Source: Gemmatimonadota bacterium (GTDB taxonomy: Bacteria; Gemmatimonadota; Gemmatimonadetes; JACCXV01). Taken from it: a DNA stretch of 5,389 nt. Positions 1-5,389 of this stretch are shown one piece after another; positions within the stretch are counted from its first letter, which is position 1; each line of letters opens with the position of its first letter. Below the pieces are notes generated by a model. The model was given only the letters and a program-made list of their open reading frames with translations, was not told where the DNA came from and searched no databases. Location of the stretch: NCBI GenBank assembly GCA_013696835.1, contig JACCXV010000150.1, positions 1-5,389 on the forward strand. Reading direction: 5' to 3'. Made by a program: the position numbers and the translations under genes.

Positions 1-1
1 G

Positions 2-61
2 GCCAAGCGTGGCGGCCGCGACCGGACGGTCGTGGCATCGACCACCACCGCGCCGGTCTAA
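2..61 (+). CDS. Possible C-terminal tail of an upstream gene (partial)
   Basis: The second reading frame is open from the left edge to a TAA at 59-61 and would encode 19 residues ending in ...STTTAPV. Its codons have G or C in the third position in nearly every case, more than the frame of the following hydrolase shows over the same bases, so this may be the end of a gene that starts outside the window. Nothing in so short a tail identifies the product. The alternative is that these bases belong to the hydrolase, whose own frame is also open to the edge. Sequence to the left would settle it. Confidence 0.3.
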   Translation, partial: AKRGGRDRTVVASTTTAPV

Positions 62-138
62 CCTGGCTGCTGCCGCGACTCGGGCGGGCCATCCGCGGTT
101 CGGGTGCCGGCTCCGCGGCCCGGGCAGCCGCCGCGGTC

Positions 139-1008
139 GTGGGCGCGGCCGCCCTCGCCTGGCTGGGGGGCGGCCTGTTCGTCAGCTGGCGCGTGAACCG
201 CTTTCCGCGCCACATGCGGCGCGCGTTCACGTTCACGCCGTGGGAGCTGCAGGTCCCGCATCGCACCGTCGGCTTCGTGGCGCGCGACGGCGTCCGGCTC
301 AGCGCGTGGTATCTTCCCCCCGAAAGTTCCGACGCCCCGCGCGTCATCGTCCTGCACGGCTACCGCGGCAATCGCGCGGAGGTCCTGGGAATCGGCTCGC
401 ATCTGTGGCGCTCCGGCTTCGGCGTGCTGCTCCCGGACTTCCGCGGCCGGGGCGGCAGCGAGCGCCGGCGCATCAGCATGGGCGCATGGGAGGCCACCGA
501 CCTCGCGGCGGCGATCGAGTGGATGGAGGGCGAGGCGCCGGACGTTCCGGTGGGGCTCCTCGGCTACAGCATGGGAGGCTCCGTGGCGCTCATGGAAGGC
601 GGCCGTCACAAGTTGGTCAGGGCCATCGCCGCGGACTGTGCCTACGCCACGCAGGCTGGCGTGCTCTCGTACGGGGTGCAGCGCCTGATTCGGCTGCGAG
701 GCGACTTCCTCCTGCCCGCTGCGGCACTCTTCCATCGCGGCTACCGGCGGCCCGGCTTCGGCGAGGTCACGCCCATCGCTCACGCCGCGGAGTGGCGCGG
801 CAGGGCGCTCTTCTTCATCGGGGCGGGAGGCGACCGAACCGTTGCGCCGAGCGACGCCCGGCGGCTGTTCGACGTCGCCCCCGAGCCCAAGCTGCTGTGG
901 GTGCCGCCGCGCCTGCCGCACTGCGGGGCCTATTTCGACGACCGCGACAAGTACGGCCGGCTCGTGGCGCAGTTCTTCGATCATTTCCTCCGGGGAGAGC
1001 GGACGTGA
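139..1008 (+). CDS. Alpha/beta hydrolase, probably membrane-anchored
   Basis: Serine hydrolase of the alpha/beta fold; substrate unknown. From the GTG at 139 it has 289 residues. The first 17 or so (GAAALAWLGGGLFVSW) are hydrophobic and followed by Arg-rich sequence, suggesting a membrane anchor. Fold motifs in order are HGYRGN at 73-78 (oxyanion-hole HG), PDFRGRGGSE at 99-108, the nucleophile elbow GYSMGG with Ser144, the acid in GAGGDRTVAP (Asp232), and the catalytic His261 in PHCGAYF. All three triad residues are present and correctly ordered, so the enzyme should be active. The arrangement resembles the broad Bem46/YqkD-like group of anchored hydrolases. The start is uncertain: the frame stays open to the left edge with no ATG, GTG or TTG before 139, no clear ribosome binding site precedes 139, and the upstream residues would lengthen the hydrophobic helix and add a basic flank. 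Its stop overlaps the moaD GTG by four bases (GTGA), implying co-translation. Confidence 0.85.
   Translation: MGAAALAWLGGGLFVSWRVNRFPRHMRRAFTFTPWELQVPHRTVGFVARDGVRLSAWYLPPESSDAPRVIVLHGYRGNRAEVLGIGSHLWRSGFGVLLPDFRGRGGSERRRISMGAWEATDLAAAIEWMEGEAPDVPVGLLGYSMGGSVALMEGGRHKLVRAIAADCAYATQAGVLSYGVQRLIRLRGDFLLPAAALFHRGYRRPGFGEVTPIAHAAEWRGRALFFIGAGGDRTVAPSDARRLFDVAPEPKLLWVPPRLPHCGAYFDDRDKYGRLVAQFFDHFLRGERT
992..999 (+). promoter_or_regulatory. Ribosome binding site of moaD
   Basis: GGGGAGAG lies five bases before the GTG at 1005, inside the last codons of the hydrolase. It fixes the moaD start: the same frame is open far upstream through the hydrolase gene, but only from this GTG does the product match the length and N-terminal strand of MoaD. 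Confidence 0.55.
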
Positions 1009-1283
1009 GCGCCCCACCGGCTCCGGGCGAAGCGGAGATCGCGGTGACGGTGCGCCTGTTCGCTCAGGCGCGCGAAGCCGCGGGCACCGCCGAGTGCGTG
1101 GTGCACGTCCCCCTCGGCAGCACCGTCCAGGATGTCCTCGCCGTGCTGGCCGAGGAGATGCCCGCTCTCGGCCTGCACCTGGGACGCTGCTCCTTCGGCG
1201 TCAACGAGGCGTACGCCGGACGTTCGCAGGCCCTGCGGGCGGGCGATGAGCTCGCCGTGATCCCGCCGATCGGCGGCGGCTGA
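1005..1283 (+). CDS. moaD: Molybdopterin synthase small (sulfur-carrier) subunit MoaD
   Basis: Ubiquitin-fold sulfur carrier of molybdenum cofactor synthesis. Its C-terminal Gly is adenylated by MoeB and sulfurated to a thiocarboxylate, which MoaE uses to build the dithiolene of molybdopterin; it acts in the cytoplasm. The 92-residue product has the family layout: a first strand IAVTVRLFAQAREAAG (12-27), the VPLGSTVQDVLAVL segment (35-48), GVNEAY (65-70), and the diagnostic C-terminus DELAVIPPIGGG ending exactly in the required Gly-Gly. A roughly ten-residue Ala/Pro-rich N-terminal extension precedes the first strand. The GTG start overlaps the hydrolase stop (GTGA) and the TGA stop overlaps the moaE ATG by one base (TGATG), so the subunits should be made in coupled fashion. 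No moeB, moaA or moaC is in the window, so activation depends on genes elsewhere. Identification is firm. Confidence 0.93.
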   Translation: MSAPPAPGEAEIAVTVRLFAQAREAAGTAECVVHVPLGSTVQDVLAVLAEEMPALGLHLGRCSFGVNEAYAGRSQALRAGDELAVIPPIGGG

Positions 1284-1789
1284 TGGGCTCTGGCGACGCC
1301 GGCATCGACGACGCCAGCCGGCGCTCTCGCCAGGGGGGCGCCGATCTCTACATGGTGACCGTGGAACCTCTCGACCTGCGGGCGCTGTGCGAGCGCGTGG
1401 CGACGCCGGCGGACGGCGCCCTTGCCAGCTTCACCGGCATCGTGCGCGACAACTTCGAGGGCCGTCCGGTGCTGCAGCTGGAGTACGAGGCATACGCGCC
1501 CATGGCGGAGAAGATCATGCGCGAGATCGGCAGCGGGCTTCGGGAGCGCTTCGCCATCGGGGCAGTCGCCATCGCCCACCGCACGGGCACGCTCGCCGTG
1601 GGCGAAGCGAGTGTGGTCATCGTCGTTTCCGCGCCGCACCGGCGCGCCGCCCTCGCTGCCTGCTCCGAGGCGATCGAGGAGGTGAAGTGCCGCCTGCCGG
1701 TCTGGAAGAAGGAGTTCTTCGAGGACGGCGAGGGGTGGCGCGCGAACACGGCCGACGCCTCTCCGCCGGCGGATTTCACGACAGGATGA
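1283..1789 (+). CDS. moaE: Molybdopterin synthase catalytic subunit MoaE
   Basis: Large subunit of molybdopterin synthase. With thiocarboxylated MoaD it inserts two sulfurs into cPMP (precursor Z) to form molybdopterin. Numbering from the ATG at 1283 (168 residues), the family motifs are VTVEPLD (25-31), GALASFTGIVRDN (45-57), LEYEAY (66-71), AHRTGTLAVGEASV (98-111) with the conserved His-Arg, and the active-site stretch EEVKCRLPVWKKE (132-144). Lys135 and Lys142 sit seven apart, as do the catalytic Lys119 and Lys126 of the E. coli enzyme. The start is ambiguous. The ATG at 1283 is coupled to the moaD stop but gives a 23-residue Gly/Ser/Asp/Arg-rich leader not expected in the family. The ATG at 1352 gives 145 residues, begins MVTVEPLD as homologues do, and follows a G-run (1333-1338) about 13 bases upstream. 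A 17-residue tail after the active site looks disordered. Function is secure whichever start is used. Confidence 0.94.
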   Translation: MGSGDAGIDDASRRSRQGGADLYMVTVEPLDLRALCERVATPADGALASFTGIVRDNFEGRPVLQLEYEAYAPMAEKIMREIGSGLRERFAIGAVAIAHRTGTLAVGEASVVIVVSAPHRRAALAACSEAIEEVKCRLPVWKKEFFEDGEGWRANTADASPPADFTTG

Positions 1790-1798
1790 GCAACGGCA

Positions 1799-1814
1799 TG
1801 GCACCCTTGTTGCC
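1799..1814 (+). promoter_or_regulatory. Candidate sigma-54 (RpoN) -24/-12 promoter
   Basis: The coding strand reads TGGCAC (1799-1804), five bases, then TTGC (1810-1813), an exact match to the ten most conserved positions of the sigma-54 promoter. The GG and GC dinucleotides are 12 bases apart, the spacing the factor requires. Transcription would begin near 1825, leaving a leader of about 30 bases before the ATG at 1857. It lies in the only sizeable gap between complete plus-strand genes, which is visibly less G+C-rich than its surroundings, and points at the unknown two-gene unit. No sigma-70-type promoter with good hexamers and spacing is visible there. I infer dependence on RpoN and an AAA+ enhancer-binding activator encoded elsewhere. 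It is a sequence match only, but by chance such a match would be expected roughly once in a hundred windows of this size. Confidence 0.55.
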
Positions 1815-1856
1815 ACTTGGCATCTTTCAGAAGCGGTCAACCCTCAGGGTCAGCGC

Positions 1857-2681
1857 ATGATCGTCCCTAACTGCCGGCAGCATATCCAGGAGAGGGATCT
1901 CGCGTTCGCTCTCGGGCTGCTCCAGGGCCCCACGCCTGATACCGGCGGGGTCGCGGCCGAGGACGTGGATCTCGACGAGCTCCTCGACAGTCGAGAGGTC
2001 TTCAACGCGCTGGTGCGCAGCCGAGACCTCCTCTCGGTCTCTCCCTATTTCTTCTACTACGTGCTGGTGCGGCAGGTCTTCATGCGGCGCGGCATTTCGG
2101 ATCGCTCCGTGGCGGATTACGTGGGAGCTCTTCTCTCGTACTTCATGCGCGGCGAGAAGCTGCGGGGCGAGACGCAGGCCGGCACGCGCGGCTTCGTCTA
2201 TCTCGTCGACCTGGTGGACTGCGCGCGCCGTGCGCCCGACGACCAGGCGGCCTTCGTCATGGAGGCCCGCATCGGTGACGTGGCCCTGTTCCTCACCGGC
2301 GTCTTCCCGGATGCGATCTATCATCGCCAGACCTACGGCCGCCGTTTGCCGGGATTGGAGTACTACGAGGCCGTGGGGCGCTCAGGCTATCGCTCCGCAT
2401 CCCGGCACCCGCCCTCGCGCCATCGCGACCTGGGCGAAGTCCTCGAGTTCATGGCGGCCGAGTTCGCCGCCGTGCGCAAGGCCCTGAACGACCTCTCCGA
2501 CACGCACTTCTGCATGACGCGAAGCCGCGTCGAGTCGCTGGATCGGATCATGCGACAGGCGCTGTACGGCACCCGCGGGCAGGCCGCCGGCGAGGGGAGG
2601 CCGGGGGAGGAGGAAGAGGGCGGGGAGGAGGACGGCGGCGAGCCGGGGCAGTACGCCGATGGGGAGTCGTCCGATGCATGA
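1857..2681 (+). CDS. Uncharacterised helical protein, first gene of a two-gene unit
   Basis: I do not recognise a named family. The 274-residue product has no signal peptide or convincing membrane segment and looks mainly alpha-helical and cytoplasmic. Visible blocks are an aromatic helix with SPYFFYYVLVRQVF (62-75), SVADYVGALLSYFMRGEKL (84-102), and IGDVALFLTGVFPD (139-152) followed by LEYYEAVGRSGYRSAS (167-182), then a helix LGEVLEFMAAEFAAVRKALNDLSD (192-215). These well-formed blocks suggest a conserved domain rather than a spurious frame. From about residue 243 the protein ends in a Gly/Glu/Asp tail that is probably disordered. The ATG at 1857 is the only reasonable start nearby; AGGG at 1846-1849 lies seven bases before it. 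A sigma-54-type promoter precedes it, and its stop overlaps the next gene by eight bases, so the two products are probably made together and may interact. No catalytic motif is apparent; a structural or regulatory role is possible but unsupported. Confidence 0.85.
   Translation: MIVPNCRQHIQERDLAFALGLLQGPTPDTGGVAAEDVDLDELLDSREVFNALVRSRDLLSVSPYFFYYVLVRQVFMRRGISDRSVADYVGALLSYFMRGEKLRGETQAGTRGFVYLVDLVDCARRAPDDQAAFVMEARIGDVALFLTGVFPDAIYHRQTYGRRLPGLEYYEAVGRSGYRSASRHPPSRHRDLGEVLEFMAAEFAAVRKALNDLSDTHFCMTRSRVESLDRIMRQALYGTRGQAAGEGRPGEEEEGGEEDGGEPGQYADGESSDA
2661..2666 (+). promoter_or_regulatory. Ribosome binding site deciding the start at 2674
   Basis: GGGGAG stands seven bases before the ATG at 2674, an ideal Shine-Dalgarno position. 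The alternative in-frame ATG at 2659 would place this motif inside the gene and has no comparable site at the right distance, so 2674 is preferred. Confidence 0.6.
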
Positions 2682-3393
2682 CCTGCACTCGGAAGGGGCG
2701 GATGATCCTCGGGCGGCGAGCGCGTCGTTGCTGGGCCAGTGCCAGCGGCTGCTGGAGAACACCTACGGGACCTCCGTGGGGGTGAACCTCGAGGATTTCG
2801 TGGTGGGGGCGGGGCGCTTCCGGCATCTCCGCGCCCGAACCGAGGCCGGAGCGGAGGAGGAGTACGGGGACGACGCCCGGTTCTTCTACTATTTGTCGGG
2901 CGGCGACCTGCGCATGGCGATCTTCTACAGCGCGGAGCTCATTCAGCGCCTCGAGACCCACGATCCGCGACGCGGGCTCGGAGACGCGAACGTGCTCGAG
3001 TTCGTCGTGTTCCTGGAGGAGCTCTCCCACGCGCTGCACACCTCCCTCGCCTTCCGCGAGAACAGCGGACGCCTGGGCCGTCGAACGTTCCCCGCCGAGC
3101 TCGAGGTGCAGGCGAAGATTGACGTCTTCCTGGCGCTCGTGTTCTTCCTGCAGCGCAGGGACCGCGCCCCGCTCACGCCCGCGGGGCGACGATGGATCGA
3201 GCTGAACCTGTTCGATCGCTGGTCCGCCACGTACCGCTCGCCGGATCTCGCGCGCCGCTATGCTCTCGCGCTCACGCTCGGCCGCCGTGCCGTGGACTGG
3301 CTGAACGGGATTCCCGCCGATCGTCGCGTGGATGCCGTGCGCCGGCTGCGCTCCCTCTCCCTGGCCCAGAAGCGCCGGCTGCTCGGCTCCTGA
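2674..3393 (+). CDS. Uncharacterised helical protein with E-x-x-H-x-x-H motif
   Basis: No family recognised. From the ATG at 2674 the product has 239 residues, mostly helical, without a signal peptide. Visible blocks are a helix GQCQRLLENTYG (21-32), RFFYYLSGGDLRMAIFYSAELIQRLE (69-94), VVFLEELSHALHTSLAF (111-127), ELEVQAKIDVFLALVFFLQ (142-160) and a basic C-terminus rich in Arg and Leu. Acidic and histidine residues fall on helical faces (Glu115, Glu116, His119, His122, then Glu142, Glu144, Asp150), a pattern that could bind metal; this is inference. The helix 150-160 is hydrophobic but short and flanked by acidic and basic residues, so more likely buried than in a membrane. The first bases overlap the previous gene by eight (ATGCATGA), so translation is probably coupled. 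An ATG at 2659 would add five residues but has a poorer ribosome binding site. The gene ends 13 bases from the convergent recQ stop. Coding status is well supported; function is unknown. Confidence 0.85.
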   Translation: MHDLHSEGADDPRAASASLLGQCQRLLENTYGTSVGVNLEDFVVGAGRFRHLRARTEAGAEEEYGDDARFFYYLSGGDLRMAIFYSAELIQRLETHDPRRGLGDANVLEFVVFLEELSHALHTSLAFRENSGRLGRRTFPAELEVQAKIDVFLALVFFLQRRDRAPLTPAGRRWIELNLFDRWSATYRSPDLARRYALALTLGRRAVDWLNGIPADRRVDAVRRLRSLSLAQKRRLLGS

Positions 3394-3401
3394 CGGAGGC
3401 T

Positions 3402-3415
3402 CCCGGTCAGCCGGG
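3402..3415. terminator. Weak hairpin between convergent genes
   Basis: CCCGG and CCGGG flank a four-base loop TCAG at the junction of the two convergent genes, overlapping the recQ stop codon. A G-T pair could extend the stem by one. There is no T-run on either strand, so it is not a classical intrinsic terminator, and in sequence this G+C-rich such a stem may be chance. It is the best candidate for a shared bidirectional termination signal in the 13-bp gap. Confidence 0.2.
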
Positions 3416-5287
3416 GCTGGGTGCGCCCGCGCCGCGAATCACGTCCATGAAGGCGCGGCCGTAGCGTTCGAGCTTGCTCGAGCCGACGCCCGGGATCGCC
3501 GCCACGTCCTGCAGCGTGAGCGGGCGCCTGCGCAGCATCTCGCGCAGGGTGCTGTCGTGAAAGATGACGTACGCCGGCACGCCCTGCAGGCGCGCCAGCT
3601 CGGCGCGCTTGGCGCGCAACGCCTCCCATAGCGCGGGCTCGCCTTCGTCGCTGCGAAGCGGGGACGTGACGGGCCGCGGGGTGCGCCGAGACCCGCTCTC
3701 ACGGTCGGCGGCGGCCGGTCCGGCAAAGTCGTGCCGGAGGCGCACCCCGCGGCTGCCGGTGAGCACCTCCCCGCTCGACGAGGAAAGCCGCAGACCCCCG
3801 AAGCCGCTGGCGTCCGCCTCGAGGAGCCCCGCGGCGATCAGCTGCCGAAACACGGAGTGCCACTGGCGCGCGTCCAGATCGGAACCGGCGCCGAATGCCG
3901 CCAGGCGCTCATGGCCGAGCCCCTGCACGCGGTCGTTCCGATTGCCGCGCAGGACGTCGGTGAGGTGCGTGGCACCGAAGCGGGCCCCGGTCTGCGAGAC
4001 GCACGCGAGCGCGGAGCGCGCGGCCGCGGTTGCGTCCCACGTGGTGGGCGGACGAAGGCAGTTGTCGCAGTTTCCGCAGGAGCCCGGGTGGGGCTCGCCG
4101 AAGTAGCCCAGCAGCACGGCCCGCCGGCAGGCCGGCGTCTCGCAGTATCCGAGCAGGGCGTCCAGCTTCCGCCGCTCCATGCGCCTGTGCTCGACAGGCG
4201 CCTCGGAGGCGTCCACCAGCGCCCGCAGGCGCAGCCAGTCGGCCAGGCCGTATGCCATCCACGCATTCGCCGGAAGCCCGTCGCGACCGGCGCGGCCCGT
4301 TTCCTGGTAGTACGCCTCCATTCCCTTCGGGGCGTCGAGGTGAGCCACGAAGCGGATGTCCGGCTTGTCGATGCCCATCCCGAAGGCGACCGTCGCCACC
4401 ATGACGATCCCCTCCTCACGCAGGAAACGGTCGAGATGGGTCCGCCGTTCCTCGGGCGGCATCCCGGCGTGATAGGGCAGTGCGCGGAAGCCGTTTCGGC
4501 CCAGCCAGGATGCCGTCTGCTCCACGCGCTTGCGGGTCAGGCAGTACACGACGCCGGCATCCCGCGGGTGCTCGGTTCGCAGGAAGCGCAGCAGCTGGGC
4601 ACGCTCCCCGTCCTTCACGACCGCCCGGTAGCGGATGTTGGGGCGGTCGAAGCCGCCGACGAAGGTTTGCGCGTTTCGCAGGCACAGACGGTCCACGATC
4701 TCCGCGCGCGTGGCCTGGTCGGCGGTCGCCGTGAGGGCGATGCGGGGCACGATCGGGAAGCGCTCCGCCAGGAACGAGAGGCCGAGGTACTCGGGGCGGA
4801 AGTCGTGACCCCACTGGGAGACGCAGTGCGCCTCGTCGATCGCGAAGAGCGCCAGCGGAGTGCGTTCCAGCAGCGCTGTGAATCGCGGCAGCGTGAGGCG
4901 CTCCGGGGCCACGTAGACGAGGTCCAGGCGGCCCTCGACCATGGCTGCCTGGACGCGGCGGGCCTCCTCCGCCGAAAGGGTCGAGTTCAAAAAGGCGGCG
5001 CGGATTCCCAGCTGGACGAGCGCGTCGACCTGGTTCTGCATGAGGGCGATCAGCGGCGAGATCACCACGCCCACGCCGGGACGCACCAGCGCGGGGATCT
5101 GGTAGCAGAGGGACTTTCCGCCGCCCGTGGGCATCAGCACCAGGGCGTCACCCCCCGCGACGACGTGCTGAATGACCGCCTCCTGGTGTCCGCGGAAGGC
5201 CCGGTATCCGAACACGCGCAGGAGGATCTCGGCGGGGCGGGGGGCGGGCTCCCGTTGCGGAGAGGACTCGAAGAGGTCGCCGGTCAC
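3407..5287 (-). CDS. recQ: ATP-dependent DNA helicase RecQ
   Basis: Superfamily 2 3'-5' DNA helicase acting in RecF-pathway recombination, replication-fork repair and suppression of illegitimate recombination. The 626-residue product is complete. Motif 0 [14 protein letters not shown] (26-39, Gln35) is followed by Walker A MPTGGGKS (52-59, Lys58), motif Ia [11 protein letters not shown] (77-87), DEAH (151-154), the RecQ aromatic loop [11 protein letters not shown] (157-167) that couples ssDNA binding to ATP hydrolysis, TATA (186-189), motif IV around 246-256, motif [15 protein letters not shown] (298-311) and motif [12 protein letters not shown] (328-337). The zinc site is Cys387, Cys404, Cys407 and Cys410, with the 17-3-3 spacing of E. 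coli RecQ. A winged-helix RQC domain follows (about 415-515), then a low-complexity linker and an HRDC domain (about 551-619). It is thus the full helicase-Zn-RQC-HRDC form, close to the 610 or so residues of the E. coli enzyme. The GTG start overlaps the preceding gene's stop (GTGA); GAGGAG is about 17 bases upstream, too far to be ideal, so coupling is likely. Confidence 0.97.
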   Translation of the reverse strand: MTGDLFESSPQREPAPRPAEILLRVFGYRAFRGHQEAVIQHVVAGGDALVLMPTGGGKSLCYQIPALVRPGVGVVISPLIALMQNQVDALVQLGIRAAFLNSTLSAEEARRVQAAMVEGRLDLVYVAPERLTLPRFTALLERTPLALFAIDEAHCVSQWGHDFRPEYLGLSFLAERFPIVPRIALTATADQATRAEIVDRLCLRNAQTFVGGFDRPNIRYRAVVKDGERAQLLRFLRTEHPRDAGVVYCLTRKRVEQTASWLGRNGFRALPYHAGMPPEERRTHLDRFLREEGIVMVATVAFGMGIDKPDIRFVAHLDAPKGMEAYYQETGRAGRDGLPANAWMAYGLADWLRLRALVDASEAPVEHRRMERRKLDALLGYCETPACRRAVLLGYFGEPHPGSCGNCDNCLRPPTTWDATAAARSALACVSQTGARFGATHLTDVLRGNRNDRVQGLGHERLAAFGAGSDLDARQWHSVFRQLIAAGLLEADASGFGGLRLSSSSGEVLTGSRGVRLRHDFAGPAAADRESGSRRTPRPVTSPLRSDEGEPALWEALRAKRAELARLQGVPAYVIFHDSTLREMLRRRPLTLQDVAAIPGVGSSKLERYGRAFMDVIRGAGAPSPG

Positions 5288-5389
5288 CGGCTCAGCCGAT
5301 CCAGCTCCTCGATCTTGGAGGCGAGCGCCCGGCGCTTCATCGCGACCCCGGGGTCGCCCGGGGGCTCCCCCTGAAGGGCCGCGAGGGCC
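5284..5389 (-). CDS. C-terminal end of an unidentified gene upstream of recQ (partial)
   Basis: Reading into the window from the right edge, a minus-strand frame encodes 34 residues and stops at TGA (5284-5286), whose bases are shared with the recQ GTG. The fragment has a Gly/Pro turn (GEPPGDPG) and then a charged helical end, [17 protein letters not shown]. The four-base GTGA overlap, high G+C third positions and lack of stops support a real gene forming an operon with recQ. The fragment is too short to identify the protein; the rest lies outside the window. Confidence 0.6.
   Translation of the reverse strand, partial: ALAALQGEPPGDPGVAMKRRALASKIEELDRLSR

Noticed and set aside
9..1004. Upstream extension of the moaD reading frame
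   Set aside because: The frame is open to base 9, but it runs through the hydrolase gene out of frame and encodes Arg-rich low-complexity sequence. MoaD length and the ribosome binding site at 992-999 fix the start at 1005.
58..1017. Minus-strand open frame opposite the hydrolase
   Set aside because: The sense strand encodes a complete catalytic triad in order; the antisense product is low-complexity Arg/Ala/Glu sequence with no motif.
1763..1772. Ten-base palindrome CCGCCGGCGG near the moaE end
   Set aside because: Short G+C palindromes are frequent by chance in this composition, and it lies in coding sequence for the tail of MoaE.
1807..1838. Sigma-70-like promoter using TTGTTG or TTGCCA as -35
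   Set aside because: No acceptable -10 hexamer occurs 16-18 bases downstream; the same bases are better explained by the sigma-54 -12 element.
1064..1840. Minus-strand open frames across moaD and moaE
   Set aside because: They run antisense through two firmly identified genes and have no family features; stop-free antisense frames are common at this G+C content.
1786..1860. A 24-codon frame linked by ATGA overlaps to both the moaE stop and the start at 1857
   Set aside because: The chain of overlaps is striking and could be a coupling peptide, but the peptide has no features, no good ribosome binding site (AGG directly abuts the ATG), and its start lies upstream of the predicted sigma-54 transcription start. 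It could matter only on read-through transcripts from moaE.
3731..5374. Long plus-strand open frame (547 codons) opposite recQ
   Set aside because: It is antisense to a gene with every RecQ motif intact. Its translation is rich in Arg, Gly, Ala and His without recognisable domains, as expected from the antisense of a high-GC gene.

Overview
The window is a GC-rich, gene-dense stretch of bacterial chromosome with almost no intergenic space. High G+C in third codon positions, GTG as well as ATG starts, and start/stop overlaps of one to eight bases point to a high-GC bacterium. The phylum cannot be fixed from this window. There is no sign of a mobile element, RNA gene or CRISPR array.

Layout on the plus strand: a possible C-terminal tail of an upstream gene (to base 61) is followed by an alpha/beta hydrolase with an N-terminal hydrophobic segment. 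Then come the two subunits of molybdopterin synthase, moaD (GTGA overlap with the hydrolase) and moaE (TGATG overlap with moaD). A 67-bp gap of lower G+C separates moaE from two conserved-looking proteins that I do not recognise (1857-2681 and 2674-3393). These two overlap by eight bases. On the minus strand a complete recQ helicase gene (3407-5287) converges on them with only 13 bp between stop codons. The recQ GTG start overlaps the stop codon of another minus-strand gene that runs off the right edge.

MoaD carries the C-terminal Gly-Gly that becomes a thiocarboxylate. MoaE carries the two active-site lysines with the family's seven-residue spacing. Together they convert precursor Z (cPMP) to molybdopterin. 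The hydrolase is translationally linked to them but has no obvious role in the pathway.

The observation most worth following is in the moaE-1857 gap: an exact match to the sigma-54 (RpoN) -24/-12 promoter core, TGGCAC-N5-TTGC, on the coding strand 43 bases before the start of the first unknown gene. It would make the unknown two-gene unit a separately and conditionally expressed sigma-54 operon, distinct from the housekeeping moaDE genes upstream. The second unknown protein has an E-x-x-H-x-x-H helix motif followed by an E-x-E-x5-D motif, which could be a metal site. The function of the pair is unknown.
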